This document shows positions 40,173-49,066 of a stretch of DNA of 64,000 nt, piece after piece. Made by a program: the position numbers and the translations under genes. The notes below the pieces were generated by a model, which was given only the letters and a program-made list of their open reading frames with translations, did no database searches and was not told the origin of the DNA. Within the stretch, counting starts at the first letter, position 1, and each line of letters starts with the position of its first letter. Source of the stretch: Candidatus Iainarchaeum sp. Its GTDB lineage: Archaea > Iainarchaeota > Iainarchaeia > Iainarchaeales > UBA10219. The stretch covers positions 25,804-89,803 of the forward strand of contig JAGVWE010000007.1 in NCBI GenBank assembly GCA_018304425.1. The letters run 5' to 3'.

Positions 40173-40892
40173 TCAAGGCGCCCGGGCGCGCCGGAAACGC
40201 ATGTTGGTTGGGCGCCTTCTACCCAGTTGCGTGGGCGCGGGCGCAAGCTGGGACCGCAGGAATTGCCGTTGCAGGCTTTGCGCAAGGCGCCGCGCCAGCG
40301 AGACCTCCTTGGCGGGAAACTTGGGCGGGCGAAGGTAGCCCCGCCAGCGCCAGGCCGTGAACCCAAGCTTGCCGGGTTTCGTCTGCTGCCAGCGATGGCG
40401 GAAGGCTTCGCCGCGCTTGTTCTGGCGCAGGAAATGGAGGTTGCCTTTTCCGTCCACGAAGAAAATGGGGTGATAGTTTGCCACGACGCCTGGATGCATC
40501 CAGTCCCTTGGATAGTGGCCCTCGAACTTCGTGTCCAGGATGCCGGCATGGCCCATGATGTGGCTGGCGTGCGCATACGCTTCCTGGATTGCTTCCGCTA
40601 CCTTCGTGCGGGTGTTGGCTGCAAACATTCCGGCTGTACTGGCCATGAAGAGAAGAGGGAACCCAGCCTCTGGTGGTACGCCCCCTCCAACCAGGCCACC
40701 GGTTACCCCAATGATGCTCGTGGCCCCCAGTTCGGCGATTCCACGCACGCGTCGTTGTGCCGGAATGTCCGTGATGAATTCCCTGAGGGCCGGGCTCAGG
40801 TGCTGGAAGGGCACGACCACTTCTTTCTGGTGCAGGAGGCGGTCAGGGTTCTGTTCAACCGGTTCCCTGGCCTTGCGCTTGAGCCACGCCAT
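40173..40892 (-). CDS. Unknown protein with a hydrophobic Gly-rich segment
   Basis: A 239-residue protein. Residues about 50-85 are hydrophobic and glycine-rich (GATSIIGVTGGLVGGG, FPLLFMASTAGMFAANT) and could form one or two membrane segments; the rest is basic, with conserved-looking HIMGHAGILD, GHYPRDWMHPGVV and HPIFFVDGKGNLHFLR. The start at 40892 has a TATA (taataaag) about 25 nt upstream. The frame is open further upstream but that part is a shadow of the trmJ region. Confidence 0.55.
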   Translation of the reverse strand: MAWLKRKAREPVEQNPDRLLHQKEVVVPFQHLSPALREFITDIPAQRRVRGIAELGATSIIGVTGGLVGGGVPPEAGFPLLFMASTAGMFAANTRTKVAEAIQEAYAHASHIMGHAGILDTKFEGHYPRDWMHPGVVANYHPIFFVDGKGNLHFLRQNKRGEAFRHRWQQTKPGKLGFTAWRWRGYLRPPKFPAKEVSLARRLAQSLQRQFLRSQLAPAPTQLGRRRPTNMRFRRARAP

Positions 40893-40930
40893 GAAACAAT
40901 ACACGCTGGCGGACTTTATTAGGTTTGCGC

Positions 40931-41674
40931 TCAGGGAGGCTTGCCGGGGCGTTCCGATAGCGCGGCCTTCGGCCCTGGAAACTGGCCCACGCGCTTGAGC
41001 ACCGAGTCGAAGACGCCGAGGAGGAGCCGGGCTTCCTTGCGTTCCAGGGGGGTTCTGGCGAGCAGGGCCTTGAACACGGCCAAAGCGTAGTCCTTGTTCC
41101 GGATTTTTTCCCCGCAATGAATGAGGTCCAGCCACTTTTGGATGAGTTCTTCCTTGACGCGCTTGCGCAGGAAACCCTTGTGCACCCGGGTGCCGCGCGC
41201 CAGCGCGGCCTCGTACAAGACGATGGCCACGGCGTGGGAGAGGTTGAGCGTGGGATAGGCGCGGTCAGCGGGAATGGTCAGGGTCAAATCGCATTGCTTG
41301 AGTTGCTCGTTGGTCAAGCCGATGCGCTCGCACCCGAACACGAAGCCGTACACGCTGTCGGTTGTCCTGTGCCTGGCCATGAACGCGCGCACGGGCAACG
41401 GGCTGCGCAAAATCTGCATGCGGTCCTGGGTCTTCGCGCTCGTTGCAACCGCGACGTCGACTCCTCGGAGGGCTTCCTGCAGGGAGTCCACGACCCTCGC
41501 TTTTTGGAGGACGGGAAAACCGTGCATGGCCCGCGCCTTGGCTTCGTCGCCGAGCGCGTCCGCTTTGGGGTTGACGAGCGTCAAGTCCTTGCAGCGGAAG
41601 TTCTTCATGGCCCGTGCCACGGCGCCGAGGTTGCCCGCGTTCTCGGGCTCCACGAGGATGACTCTGGCTTTCAA
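40931..41674 (-). CDS. trmJ: TrmJ-type SPOUT tRNA 2'-O-methyltransferase
   Basis: A 247-residue SpoU-family enzyme that methylates the 2'-OH at tRNA position 32. Motif 1 is VILVEPENAGNLGAVARAMKNF, motif 2 SVYGFVFGCERIGLTNEQL, and motif 3 IPADRAYPTLNLSHAVAIVLYE, the classical trefoil-knot SAM site. The C-terminal helical extension of TrmJ is present. Expected as a homodimer. Confidence 0.92.
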   Translation of the reverse strand: MKARVILVEPENAGNLGAVARAMKNFRCKDLTLVNPKADALGDEAKARAMHGFPVLQKARVVDSLQEALRGVDVAVATSAKTQDRMQILRSPLPVRAFMARHRTTDSVYGFVFGCERIGLTNEQLKQCDLTLTIPADRAYPTLNLSHAVAIVLYEAALARGTRVHKGFLRKRVKEELIQKWLDLIHCGEKIRNKDYALAVFKALLARTPLERKEARLLLGVFDSVLKRVGQFPGPKAALSERPGKPP

Positions 41675-41752
41675 GGCGTTCCCCCTTTCAAGGCGTTTCC
41701 CTTCCCTTAAATAGGCGTTAACTATATATTCGGGTAATCATTATTCTAATGG

Positions 41753-43078
41753 ATGCAAAAGAATTTATTGCTTTTATTGGCCGCTATAAGCCTTTTCTCG
41801 CTGGTTTATGGGGTTGTTTCCTCGGGGGAAGCCGTCAAGTTCGTCACCGAGGAAAACCGGTTCCTGCACGACAACGAGGAAGCCAAGCAACCCAATTACC
41901 GGATTCTCCACGCCAAGGAACACTACTGGGTCATCCCCGTGGTCGTGGACGAGGAGCCCACCACCTATTTCGCGGTCGGCACCGTCGAAAAAAAGCTGGT
42001 CGCGGACAAGTTCGTGAACCGTCAGCTCTTCAAGACCGCGGACGTGCTGCGGGAGTTCCTCCTCGAAAAGGAGCGCGCCTCCAAGAACCCGCAAGTGAAA
42101 TGGATTGTCACGGGCAGCTATGCCCGCATCTTCGAGAGCCTGGCGCGGATGCTGTCCGATGAGGCCTTCGAGTTGAACACCATTGCCTCGACCGCCAATG
42201 ACCCCAAGGTCTCGGACGAGATTTCCTCGCTCAAGGCCTCGCTGGCCGTGATGAGCGACCTGGCGGAAAACGTGTCCGCGCAAATCGACGAGGCTGCTTC
42301 CTTTGAATCGGATTTCACCACCCAGCCGGACACCGCGAAAACCGATGAGTTCAAGAAAAAGTTTGACGCCGTGTTCGGCTACCTGTTCCAGCTTGAGGAC
42401 AAGGCCCTGGAATACCGTTCCCGCGTCAGCGAGTTGAAGCGGCAAATTTCGGTTTCCGATGCGGAGGCCGACGCGAAGTCCTACATGATCAAGCTCGCCG
42501 AGCCCCCCCAGAACTTCAACGAGATAGGCAACATGGCGATTGCGGGCACGGGGTTGAAGGACGTCGTGGACAAAATCTTCGTGCGCGTGAACTCGCGGCT
42601 GGACAACTTTCTCAACGAGTTCGGGGTGCGCCAGGAGATGAGCAAGGCCTATCTCCTGCTGTACGGTGCGAGCCCCGAGGCGGCCAAGCTCGGCAACTAC
42701 AAGGACCTGCGTTCGGCGGTAAACTACGTGTTAACGCCCGAGAACAAGGCGGTTTGGGCGGACCAGGCCGGGGTCCTCAAACTCGAGGAAAACTGGCGGA
42801 ACGCCGAAAACGCGTACAAGAAAGGCGACTACGTGAAGGCCCAAATCTATGCCGGGGAGGCAGTCAAGCTCATCAAGGGCATCCAGAAGAAGGGCGTGCT
42901 CGTGGTCCAGCAGCCGCCCCTGCTCAGCGACCAGTTGCTGCAGCAAGCCATCATGGCCTTGGCTGGCCTGCTGGTCCTCGTCTTCCTGTTGAAAAACCGT
43001 GAAAAGATCGGGGGCTTTTTCAGGCCCGAGCAAAACCAGTCCGGGGAAAGGCTTGAACTGGGGTGGAAGAATGAATAA
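41753..43078 (+). CDS. Exported protein with coiled coil and C-terminal membrane helix
   Basis: A 441-residue protein: signal peptide at 1-20 (LLLLLAAISLFSLVYG), a soluble exterior of about 370 residues that is mainly helical (SSLKASLAVMSDLAENVSAQIDE, LEDKALEYRSRVSELKRQISV), and a membrane helix near 395-415 (AIMALAGLLVLVFLL) with a short basic cytoplasmic end. Its stop overlaps the next gene, which encodes a similarly anchored Ig-like protein, so they probably form one envelope complex. Family not recognised. Confidence 0.7.
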   Translation: MQKNLLLLLAAISLFSLVYGVVSSGEAVKFVTEENRFLHDNEEAKQPNYRILHAKEHYWVIPVVVDEEPTTYFAVGTVEKKLVADKFVNRQLFKTADVLREFLLEKERASKNPQVKWIVTGSYARIFESLARMLSDEAFELNTIASTANDPKVSDEISSLKASLAVMSDLAENVSAQIDEAASFESDFTTQPDTAKTDEFKKKFDAVFGYLFQLEDKALEYRSRVSELKRQISVSDAEADAKSYMIKLAEPPQNFNEIGNMAIAGTGLKDVVDKIFVRVNSRLDNFLNEFGVRQEMSKAYLLLYGASPEAAKLGNYKDLRSAVNYVLTPENKAVWADQAGVLKLEENWRNAENAYKKGDYVKAQIYAGEAVKLIKGIQKKGVLVVQQPPLLSDQLLQQAIMALAGLLVLVFLLKNREKIGGFFRPEQNQSGERLELGWKNE

Positions 43079-44069
43079 GGCCCTGGGCCTGCTGGCCTTG
43101 TTGGCCTTGCTGGTCGCTGCCGTAGGCCCAGCCGTTGCCGCGGTGCCGGCCGTGGTCATCGAACCAAAGTCCGGCGCGGATTTCGTGACCCTCTATCCCT
43201 TGGAAGTCAGTGACTTCGTGGTCAACGTCGAAAACAACGAGCAGCGGCCCGTGGAAGGCCTCTCGTTCATGGTGTCAACCGGCCCCGAACTCGTGTTGAC
43301 CTTGGACGGCAAGGAGTTGCGGGACAAAAACTTTTTCGTGCCCCGACTTGAATCCGGTGAACGGAAGTCCTTTGAAGTCCGGGTGAAAGCCGTTTCCCCC
43401 GCCGACAAGGCCTTGTTGCGCGTGAATTACGGCGTGGAAAGGTACACGCACTCGGTTTCCACTTTCGTGGAAGTGCAGCCCAACCCATTGATGGTGAACG
43501 CGCGGCTGGGCAAGTCCGTGGTGGGCCCGGGCGAGGAGACCAGCGTCTTCCTGGACCTGGTCAACAACGGGAAGCAGGTGCTGTCCGGCGTGCAAGCCGA
43601 ACTCGGCCTGCCGGAAGGGTTTTCCGCGTCCAACCGCTCGTATGCCTTGCAGGACCTGAACCCAGCCCAATCCGTGCTTAACCGGGAGTTCAAGGTCAGG
43701 GCCGGGGAGGATGCCTTGGGCGTGAAGACCCTGGTCGTGCGCGTCGACTACGCGGATGAACGGGGCATGCATTCCCTCGAAAAATCCTTTGAAATCGTGG
43801 TCGAGCAACGCGACAAATACCTCTTGATGTTCCTCGCCGTCCTCTTCGTCTTCGCCGTCCTCAGCCTCATCTTCCAGGGCAGGGAAAAACGGCACAAAAT
43901 CGTAGCACATGGCGGACAGGCTCCGGGCGCGCACCCCGCCGGGCACGGCGTCCACGCGGAAGCCCACGACGCCCATGCAGGGGCAGGCGAGCACGCGAGC
44001 CACGCCCCAATCAAGCGGAAGAAAATCCTGCCCCACCAGAAACCGTTCCAGGAAAAGCGGAAAAGGTAA
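43071..44069 (+). CDS. Anchored Ig-like (NEW3/CARDB) surface protein with His-rich tail
   Basis: A 332-residue protein: signal peptide (ALGLLALLALLVAAVGPAVA), two beta-sandwich units (YPLEVSDFVVNVENNEQRPVE; LMVNARLGKSVVGPGEE ... LDLVNNGKQVLSGVQAEL), a membrane helix about 249-268 and a cytoplasmic tail with many His (GAHPAGHGVHAEAHDAHAG) before a Lys/Arg end. The tail could bind metal ions or be regulatory. The ATG at 43071 overlaps the stop of the partner gene, which decides the start. Confidence 0.75.
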   Translation: MNKALGLLALLALLVAAVGPAVAAVPAVVIEPKSGADFVTLYPLEVSDFVVNVENNEQRPVEGLSFMVSTGPELVLTLDGKELRDKNFFVPRLESGERKSFEVRVKAVSPADKALLRVNYGVERYTHSVSTFVEVQPNPLMVNARLGKSVVGPGEETSVFLDLVNNGKQVLSGVQAELGLPEGFSASNRSYALQDLNPAQSVLNREFKVRAGEDALGVKTLVVRVDYADERGMHSLEKSFEIVVEQRDKYLLMFLAVLFVFAVLSLIFQGREKRHKIVAHGGQAPGAHPAGHGVHAEAHDAHAGAGEHASHAPIKRKKILPHQKPFQEKRKR

Positions 44070-44071
44070 GC

Positions 44072-44758
44072 CTATTTTTTCCGGAAGACGAAAACCAGGG
44101 TCTCGCGCGCGTACGTTTTTCCGTGCATGCGCCCCCTCTTTCGGCGCTTCGCGAATTTCTCGAGCTTGAACGTCTTGTCGAATTCCCTGAGGACGTCGGC
44201 GCGCGAGAACAGCGCGGAGCCCACGCCCGTGAACGGGTCCATGACTTGGTTGCCGTGCTTTCGCGGGAGCCTTCCATAAAAACCATCCTCTTTCGAGGCC
44301 AGTGAGAGCGCGTACACGGCTCCGGGCTTGAGGACGCGGCAGAGCTCGGTGCGGTATTTCCGGCGTGCGCTGGCCTTGGCCTGGTGCTTGTAACAGTAGA
44401 TGTCCACGGCGTAGTCGAAAAACCCGTCGGGGTAGGGCCACTTTCGGGTCACATCTCCCACGCGGGCAACGATTTTGCCCTTGCGCTTTCGTTTTTTGGC
44501 GTGGGCCTTGATTTCTTGGATAAGTTCGGGTACGAAGTCCACTGCGTGGGCTTCAAACCCCTTGGAGGCCAGGTAAAAGGAGTTGCGGCCGCGCCCACAG
44601 CCCAGGTCGAGGGACCGCAAACCCCTGTAATCCCTGGTTTTAAGGGCTTTCAAGCCCAGGGGCACGAGGGAGCTGGGCCGCGTCTTGTATGAGGAGGGGA
44701 TGCCCTTGCGGGCGTACTCCTGCTGCCACTGTCTAGGCGTGGATTTCAAGGATGTCAC
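44072..44758 (-). CDS. Class I SAM-dependent methyltransferase
   Basis: A methyltransferase of about 228 residues: motif I LRSLDLGCGRGRNSFYLAS, acidic strand 2 end AHAVDFVPELI, motif IV FFDYAVDIYCY and VLKPGAVYALSLAS. The N-terminal WQQEYARKGIPSSY segment is like TehB/UbiE-type enzymes. The GTG at 44758 is chosen (26-base overlap with the GTPase gene); a TTG three codons later is an alternative. Substrate unknown. Confidence 0.75.
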   Translation of the reverse strand: MTSLKSTPRQWQQEYARKGIPSSYKTRPSSLVPLGLKALKTRDYRGLRSLDLGCGRGRNSFYLASKGFEAHAVDFVPELIQEIKAHAKKRKRKGKIVARVGDVTRKWPYPDGFFDYAVDIYCYKHQAKASARRKYRTELCRVLKPGAVYALSLASKEDGFYGRLPRKHGNQVMDPFTGVGSALFSRADVLREFDKTFKLEKFAKRRKRGRMHGKTYARETLVFVFRKK

Positions 44759-45803
44759 CGTTTTGCAGCTCGTAGTCATTCGCCACCCGCATGCCGGGGA
44801 ACTTCGCGGAGCCCCACACCCGCACGAAGCGGAGGTTTTGCGCGAGTTCCTTGTGCAGCTGGTTCGCGACATCCTGCACCGTGCTGCCATGCTTCATGCC
44901 CATGGGCGTGCTAAGGTCGGCCTCCGCGCCCGGCTTCTTGGTGTAGATGAGGATCATGTCGATGGCTTCGAAGACCTTTTCCCGCAGCTTTTCGTAGTCC
45001 GTGTCCTGGTAGGTGTTGAACACGAAGGCCTTCTTGTACATCAGCCGGTCGTCGATGGCCTTTGCAAGCTGTGCAAGGCTCGTCAGGGGCTCGTTGAGGA
45101 TGACCTCGGAGTTGGCGTAGCCGGCCGACCGCAGGAAGCCCTGGACCTGTTCGAAAGGGATTTTCAGGAACTGCTTGCCTGCGATGGTGATTCCCGCGAA
45201 CTGGGAGTGCTTGACTTCGACGTCGGGCTTGGACTCGTTGAGGAGGATGTGGGCCTTTTCCAGTTCCCGCCGCACGAGGGCCTCCTCTTCCGGGACGGTA
45301 GCGCAGATGATGACGGCGTCCGCGTTCCGGACAATGGACAGCAGCTGGATGCCGTTCGCCTTCCCCTCCGCCGAGCCTTCGACGAGTGCGGGAATTTCCA
45401 CCAGCTGCACCCAGGAACCCTTGTAGGGCATCATGCCCACGGTCGGTTCCTTCGTGGTGAACGGATAAGGGGCCACTTCGACTTCCGCCTTGGTCAGGTT
45501 CTTGAGCAGCGTGCTCTTCCCGGTGTTGGGAGTTCCGACGAGACAGACCTGGGCCAGGCCCTCCTTCTTGACGTTGATGCTGGCCTTTCCCGAGGTCTTC
45601 TTGGCCTGCTCCTTCTGCTGTTCTATCTGCGCCTTGACTTGCGCGATTTTCCGCGTGAGTTCCCGGAGGAGGTTCTCCGTGCCCTTGTGCTTGGGGGCAG
45701 CGGTCTTCATCTCCTGGAGGGCCACGAGCTTGTCCATCAGGGTGGTGGCTTCGTCGTACTTCTGCTGGGCTTTGAAGTACTCGGGGCCTGCATTGACCGG
45801 CAT
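44733..45803 (-). CDS. DRG-type GTPase with TGS domain
   Basis: A 356-residue Obg-superfamily GTPase of the developmentally regulated (DRG) class found in archaea and eukaryotes, linked to translation. Walker A GTPNTGKSTLLKNLT is near residue 93, switch region APYPFTTKEPTVGMM, G3-like LVEIPALVEG (the usual D-x-x-G is altered to E-x-P-A-L-V-E-G), and the C-terminal TGS domain ends GDILEIHA. The ATG at 45803 sits about 25 nt from tttatatc; longer N-terminal frames are rejected. Confidence 0.93.
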   Translation of the reverse strand: MPVNAGPEYFKAQQKYDEATTLMDKLVALQEMKTAAPKHKGTENLLRELTRKIAQVKAQIEQQKEQAKKTSGKASINVKKEGLAQVCLVGTPNTGKSTLLKNLTKAEVEVAPYPFTTKEPTVGMMPYKGSWVQLVEIPALVEGSAEGKANGIQLLSIVRNADAVIICATVPEEEALVRRELEKAHILLNESKPDVEVKHSQFAGITIAGKQFLKIPFEQVQGFLRSAGYANSEVILNEPLTSLAQLAKAIDDRLMYKKAFVFNTYQDTDYEKLREKVFEAIDMILIYTKKPGAEADLSTPMGMKHGSTVQDVANQLHKELAQNLRFVRVWGSAKFPGMRVANDYELQNGDILEIHA

Positions 45804-45861
45804 AGGCAGGATTGGGAGAAAAAAGGGATATAAACTAAAGCCCTTCGCCTCCAACAAGGGT

Positions 45862-46227
45862 ATGCTGTTGGCGCTCAGGCTCAACGACTACCTCGCCTTG
45901 TTGGCCGTCAACTTCCTGGTGAACGCGTTTTTCGTCTATTACGCGGCCCAATGGACCGGAATCCGGGGCAACTCGTATGCCAAGGCCCTGACCGTGGCGG
46001 CCCTTTCCACGCTCTCCCTGGCCGTCGTGGACTTCCTGTTCTTCGAGAAAATCGCGTACGGCTGGCTGTCCTTCGCGGCCTCCCTGCTTGCCTCCCTGTT
46101 CGCCATCGCCTACGTCTACCAAATCAAGGTCGAACAGGCCCTCGTCGTGTGGCTGGTCACCGGTTTCTTCGCCGGCGTCGCCACCTACTTCTTTGGGCTG
46201 GCCGGCCACGTCACGCCCAGCACGTAA
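45862..46227 (+). CDS. Small multi-helix membrane protein
   Basis: A 121-residue hydrophobic protein with about four membrane helices (LLAVNFLVNAFFVYYAA; ALTVAALSTLSLAVVDFLFF; LSFAASLLASLFAIAYVY; ALVVWLVTGFFAGVATYFF) and no long soluble part. It diverges from the DRG GTPase. No known family or catalytic residue can be named. Confidence 0.6.
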   Translation: MLLALRLNDYLALLAVNFLVNAFFVYYAAQWTGIRGNSYAKALTVAALSTLSLAVVDFLFFEKIAYGWLSFAASLLASLFAIAYVYQIKVEQALVVWLVTGFFAGVATYFFGLAGHVTPST

Positions 46228-46284
46228 ACCCCCGGCAAAGGCAAAACCATAGGTTTTTATAGAAGTCTGCATAATCTGATTAGT

Positions 46285-46545
46285 ATGAATAAGATGAAAA
46301 CCGTGCAATTGGGTGCCCGGGGCCAACTCGTCATCCCCCAGGAGTTCCGCAAGGACTTGGACCTTAGGGAGGGCGAGACCCTGGTGCTGTTCGAGGTAGC
46401 GAATAAACTGGTCCTCAGAAAGCAGGATGCCGTGCTTGAAGCGCTTGAAGACGACTTGAAGGATTGGTGGAAGGTTTCCATTCCGACCCTCAACAAAGTT
46501 TGGGAAGACGAGCCCGAAGGCCTGTGGGAAAAATACTTGAAGTGA
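46285..46545 (+). CDS. AbrB/SpoVT-type antitoxin
   Basis: An 86-residue protein with the swapped-hairpin AbrB domain KTVQLGARGQLVIPQEFRKDLDLREGETL at its N terminus, then a helical tail for toxin binding (DDLKDWWKVSIPTLNKVW). It binds its own promoter; a TATA (ttttatag) lies about 25 nt before the ATG. The MazF-like toxin gene begins four bases after its stop. Confidence 0.9.
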   Translation: MNKMKTVQLGARGQLVIPQEFRKDLDLREGETLVLFEVANKLVLRKQDAVLEALEDDLKDWWKVSIPTLNKVWEDEPEGLWEKYLK

Positions 46546-46549
46546 TGGC

Positions 46550-46876
46550 GTGAAGCAAGGCGACGTTGTTTTGGTCCGTTACCCCTACACGAACCTCGTT
46601 GATTACAAGATTCGGCCCGCCGTCATCGTTTCCAACGAAACGTTCAACAAAGCGCACTCCTCCTTTCTCGCCTGCCCCATTACCTCGAAGCCGACGCTTC
46701 CCGAGTATTGCCTTGAGTTGACGCCGGAAAACTTCCATGGGAAACTGGAAACAAGGAGTTTCGTGCGCACGGACAGCATGGCCGCCGTCGAGAAAGAATT
46801 GTGCTTGAAGGAAATAGGGTTCGTCGAGCCCGCCTTCCTGAAAGCCCTCGTCGAAAAAATCGCCAAAAACTTCTGA
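46550..46876 (+). CDS. MazF/PemK-family toxin
   Basis: A 108-residue endoribonuclease: QGDVVLVRYPYTN, KIRPAVIVSNETFN and FLACPITSKP are the family blocks, with conserved Arg and Thr/Ser of the active groove, and SFVRTDSMAAVEKELC. It begins at a GTG (the only start giving this N terminus). Cleaves mRNA when the AbrB-type antitoxin is degraded. Confidence 0.9.
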   Translation: MKQGDVVLVRYPYTNLVDYKIRPAVIVSNETFNKAHSSFLACPITSKPTLPEYCLELTPENFHGKLETRSFVRTDSMAAVEKELCLKEIGFVEPAFLKALVEKIAKNF

Positions 46877-46880
46877 TTGC

Positions 46881-47468
46881 TCACGCCCAGCACCTGAACA
46901 CGAACAATTCCTCGAACGAGACCTTCTTGTGTGCGGCCATTTCATGCCGGATGCCGAGCCGTCCCAGCATTTCCCCGGTTTTTTCGGCGCCATTCAAATC
47001 GTTTTGCAGGAAGTACGCACTGCCGCCAGGCGCCAGAAAAAACTTGAACTGTTCCAGGAACTCGTCAAGGAACTGCCTGCCCTCAACCCCGCCGTCCACG
47101 GCCAGGTCCTCGATGCCCTCGCTGGGGAGGTAGGGCGGGTTGAAGACGATGACGTCGAACCGCTCCCCTTCCGGGATTTCCTCGAACAACTCGGATTCCC
47201 GCACCACCAGCTTGGCCTTGAGCTTCAAGCGCTCGAAGTTCAGCCGCGCGTTCTCCAACGCCTTCGGGTTCACGTCCACGGCCCAGACCTCGCGCGCCCC
47301 CGCCAACGCGGCGTTCACGGCTTGTATCCCGGAACCGGTGCCCATGTCCAGCACCCTGTTGCCGGGCTTCACGTCCACGGCTTCCGCCAGCAAATAGGAG
47401 TCCTCACGCGGCTCATACACGCCTTCTAACACCGCAAGCTCCACGTCCTTGAAGAAGGCCTTGCGCAT
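46881..47468 (-). CDS. HemK/PrmC-family N5-glutamine methyltransferase (Mtq2-like)
   Basis: A 195-residue SAM enzyme: EPREDSYLLAEAV, motif I VLDMGTGSGIQAVNAALAG and the diagnostic FNPPYLPS catalytic motif, followed by GGVEGRQFLDEFLEQ. Short, single-domain archaeal forms correspond to Mtq2, which methylates the GGQ glutamine of release factor aRF1 with the Trm112 partner. Its start overlaps the stop of the upstream His-rich membrane gene. Confidence 0.9.
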   Translation of the reverse strand: MRKAFFKDVELAVLEGVYEPREDSYLLAEAVDVKPGNRVLDMGTGSGIQAVNAALAGAREVWAVDVNPKALENARLNFERLKLKAKLVVRESELFEEIPEGERFDVIVFNPPYLPSEGIEDLAVDGGVEGRQFLDEFLEQFKFFLAPGGSAYFLQNDLNGAEKTGEMLGRLGIRHEMAAHKKVSFEELFVFRCWA

Positions 47469-47791
47469 CAGTGTCCTCCGTGCCCGCCGCCGTCATGGCC
47501 GGCTCCATGGGAGCCGTGGGTGTCATGACCGGCTGCCGGGGCTCCATGGCCTCCGCCATGACCGGCCCCCCTATGGGCCGCTTCCCGGGGCGCGGCCGGG
47601 GCATTCGCGGTCTTCTCCTGCCAGGATGCGGTGAAGAGGTCAAAGGCCAGGGCCAGGAACAGGATGCCCAGCACGGGAGCCAGCACCTGCAAGCCCATTT
47701 GCTGCACGGCGTTGTTGGAGACCGCGTAGTAGAAGGCAAGCAAGGCCAGTGGAAAAAAAACGATTGCCTTGGACCAGGCCTCTAACGCCAT
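47468..47791 (-). CDS. Two-helix membrane protein with His/Gly-rich tail
   Basis: A 107-residue protein with two membrane helices (about 10-27 and 32-52) and a cytoplasmic or exterior tail composed almost only of His, Gly, Ala and Asp (HRGAGHGGGHGAPAAGHD and a similar end). The tail resembles metal-binding or metal-storage sequences. A comparable His-rich tail ends the surface protein at 43071. It is preceded by the thioredoxin-like gene with a six-base gap and overlaps the next gene by one base. Confidence 0.65.
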   Translation of the reverse strand: MALEAWSKAIVFFPLALLAFYYAVSNNAVQQMGLQVLAPVLGILFLALAFDLFTASWQEKTANAPAAPREAAHRGAGHGGGHGAPAAGHDTHGSHGAGHDGGGHGGH

Positions 47792-47797
47792 TTTCCC

Positions 47798-48970
47798 TCA
47801 TCCCTCGCCTTGCCGGAGGTCCTTGCAGGCCGGGTGGTCGGGCAGGACCTCGCACACGCCTTGCTCGAGGTCGGCCACGTGCACCACGTACTTGCAGTCC
47901 ACGACCGCCAACGGCGTGGACCGGACGTTGTAGGCCAGGCTCCGGCTGAACGACTTGTCGAACTCGCTTTTCGCGGTCGGCGCGCATTCCTCCAAGAGGT
48001 TCATGTCCAGGCCGGCTTTTTGGGCCAGCTTGTCGAGTTCTTCCTTTGAAAGCGGCTGCCCCAGCTTGGACGAGGACTGGCAGGCATACATTTCGGGAAC
48101 CGTTGCAACCCCGTCATTCGTGATGTCGCACAATTTGTTGACGAGCTGCTGGTCCAGTTCGTTGATTTTGCCCTGCAACTGCGAGCAGGCCAGGTAACGC
48201 GCGGCGCGCTCGGCTTCCTCCGCCCCGTACTGGTCAACCAGTTTCCGGGAGTCCGTGGGGATGTACGAGTAAATGAATTCAACCTGGTCGCCGAATTTCT
48301 TCCTCGCTTCGTTGAGGTTGATGCGGTTCATGACGCAGGTGGGGCAGTAGGGGTCGTCGAAGACGAAGACGCGCGGCTTTTGCTCGACAAGGCAGCTCTC
48401 GTCGTTGGGCTGGAGGAAGTACTTGGGGTGCGTGGCCTTGTCCAGGTCTGGTTCAACGACGAGGTAGCGGTCCCCCTTCTGGTCGAAGAACCGCTCGAAG
48501 TTGTCCCTGACTTCCTTGTGCTGCCGGATGTCCTCCGACTTGACGAGGATGATGGGCACTTCTTTGACGTTGTACTCCGCTGTCACTTGCTTGCCGCGCT
48601 CGCTTTCCGCGTCCACTTTTTCCAGGTCATACTTGATGCCTTTCTCGTCCAGGAACTCCAGCATGGTGTGCGAGTCCGAGCAGATGGCGCACTTGCTGGA
48701 ATAAAGCAGGATGACGTCCACTGACCGGATGGGGCCCTGGGACTCGCTGGGCTTGGGCTGCGTCGAGCCAAAGCCGGGCACGACTTCGAGGCCTTGCTGG
48801 GGCTGGGTGACCAGCCGCACCATGTAACCGAAGGCCAGCGCACCCACAATCAGGAGCGCGACCAGGTGCAAGGGCAGCCCATTTTCGGTCTTTCCCTTGC
48901 CGGTCCCCGGGCTCTTCGCCTCCGCCTTGGCGCCTGCCTGGGCTTTCACGGGTTTCTTCTTCGCTGCCAT
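47798..48970 (-). CDS. Membrane-anchored protein with two thioredoxin-fold domains
   Basis: A 390-residue protein. A Lys/Ala-rich N terminus precedes one membrane helix (about 36-56). Exterior domain 1 (about 80-180) is glutaredoxin/thioredoxin-like with active site KCAIC near 93 and a cis-Pro (VKEVPIILV); domain 2 (about 200-385) is DsbA-like with CPTC near 211 and a cis-Pro (RSTPLAVVD), plus extra cysteines. It likely makes or relays disulfides in envelope proteins such as the Cys-rich ones encoded in this window. Confidence 0.85.
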   Translation of the reverse strand: MAAKKKPVKAQAGAKAEAKSPGTGKGKTENGLPLHLVALLIVGALAFGYMVRLVTQPQQGLEVVPGFGSTQPKPSESQGPIRSVDVILLYSSKCAICSDSHTMLEFLDEKGIKYDLEKVDAESERGKQVTAEYNVKEVPIILVKSEDIRQHKEVRDNFERFFDQKGDRYLVVEPDLDKATHPKYFLQPNDESCLVEQKPRVFVFDDPYCPTCVMNRINLNEARKKFGDQVEFIYSYIPTDSRKLVDQYGAEEAERAARYLACSQLQGKINELDQQLVNKLCDITNDGVATVPEMYACQSSSKLGQPLSKEELDKLAQKAGLDMNLLEECAPTAKSEFDKSFSRSLAYNVRSTPLAVVDCKYVVHVADLEQGVCEVLPDHPACKDLRQGEG

Positions 48971-49066
48971 CCAAAAACCATTCCATCCATTCGTGTCGAA
49001 TCAAACAATATACTCATTAAATCAACTGAAACCTTTAATAACATTCAGTTTTCCGAAGGCAAAACC

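Noticed and set aside
45490..45861. Long N-terminal extension of the small membrane protein at 45862
   Set aside because: It is antisense to the start of the DRG GTPase and has no signal or domain of its own.
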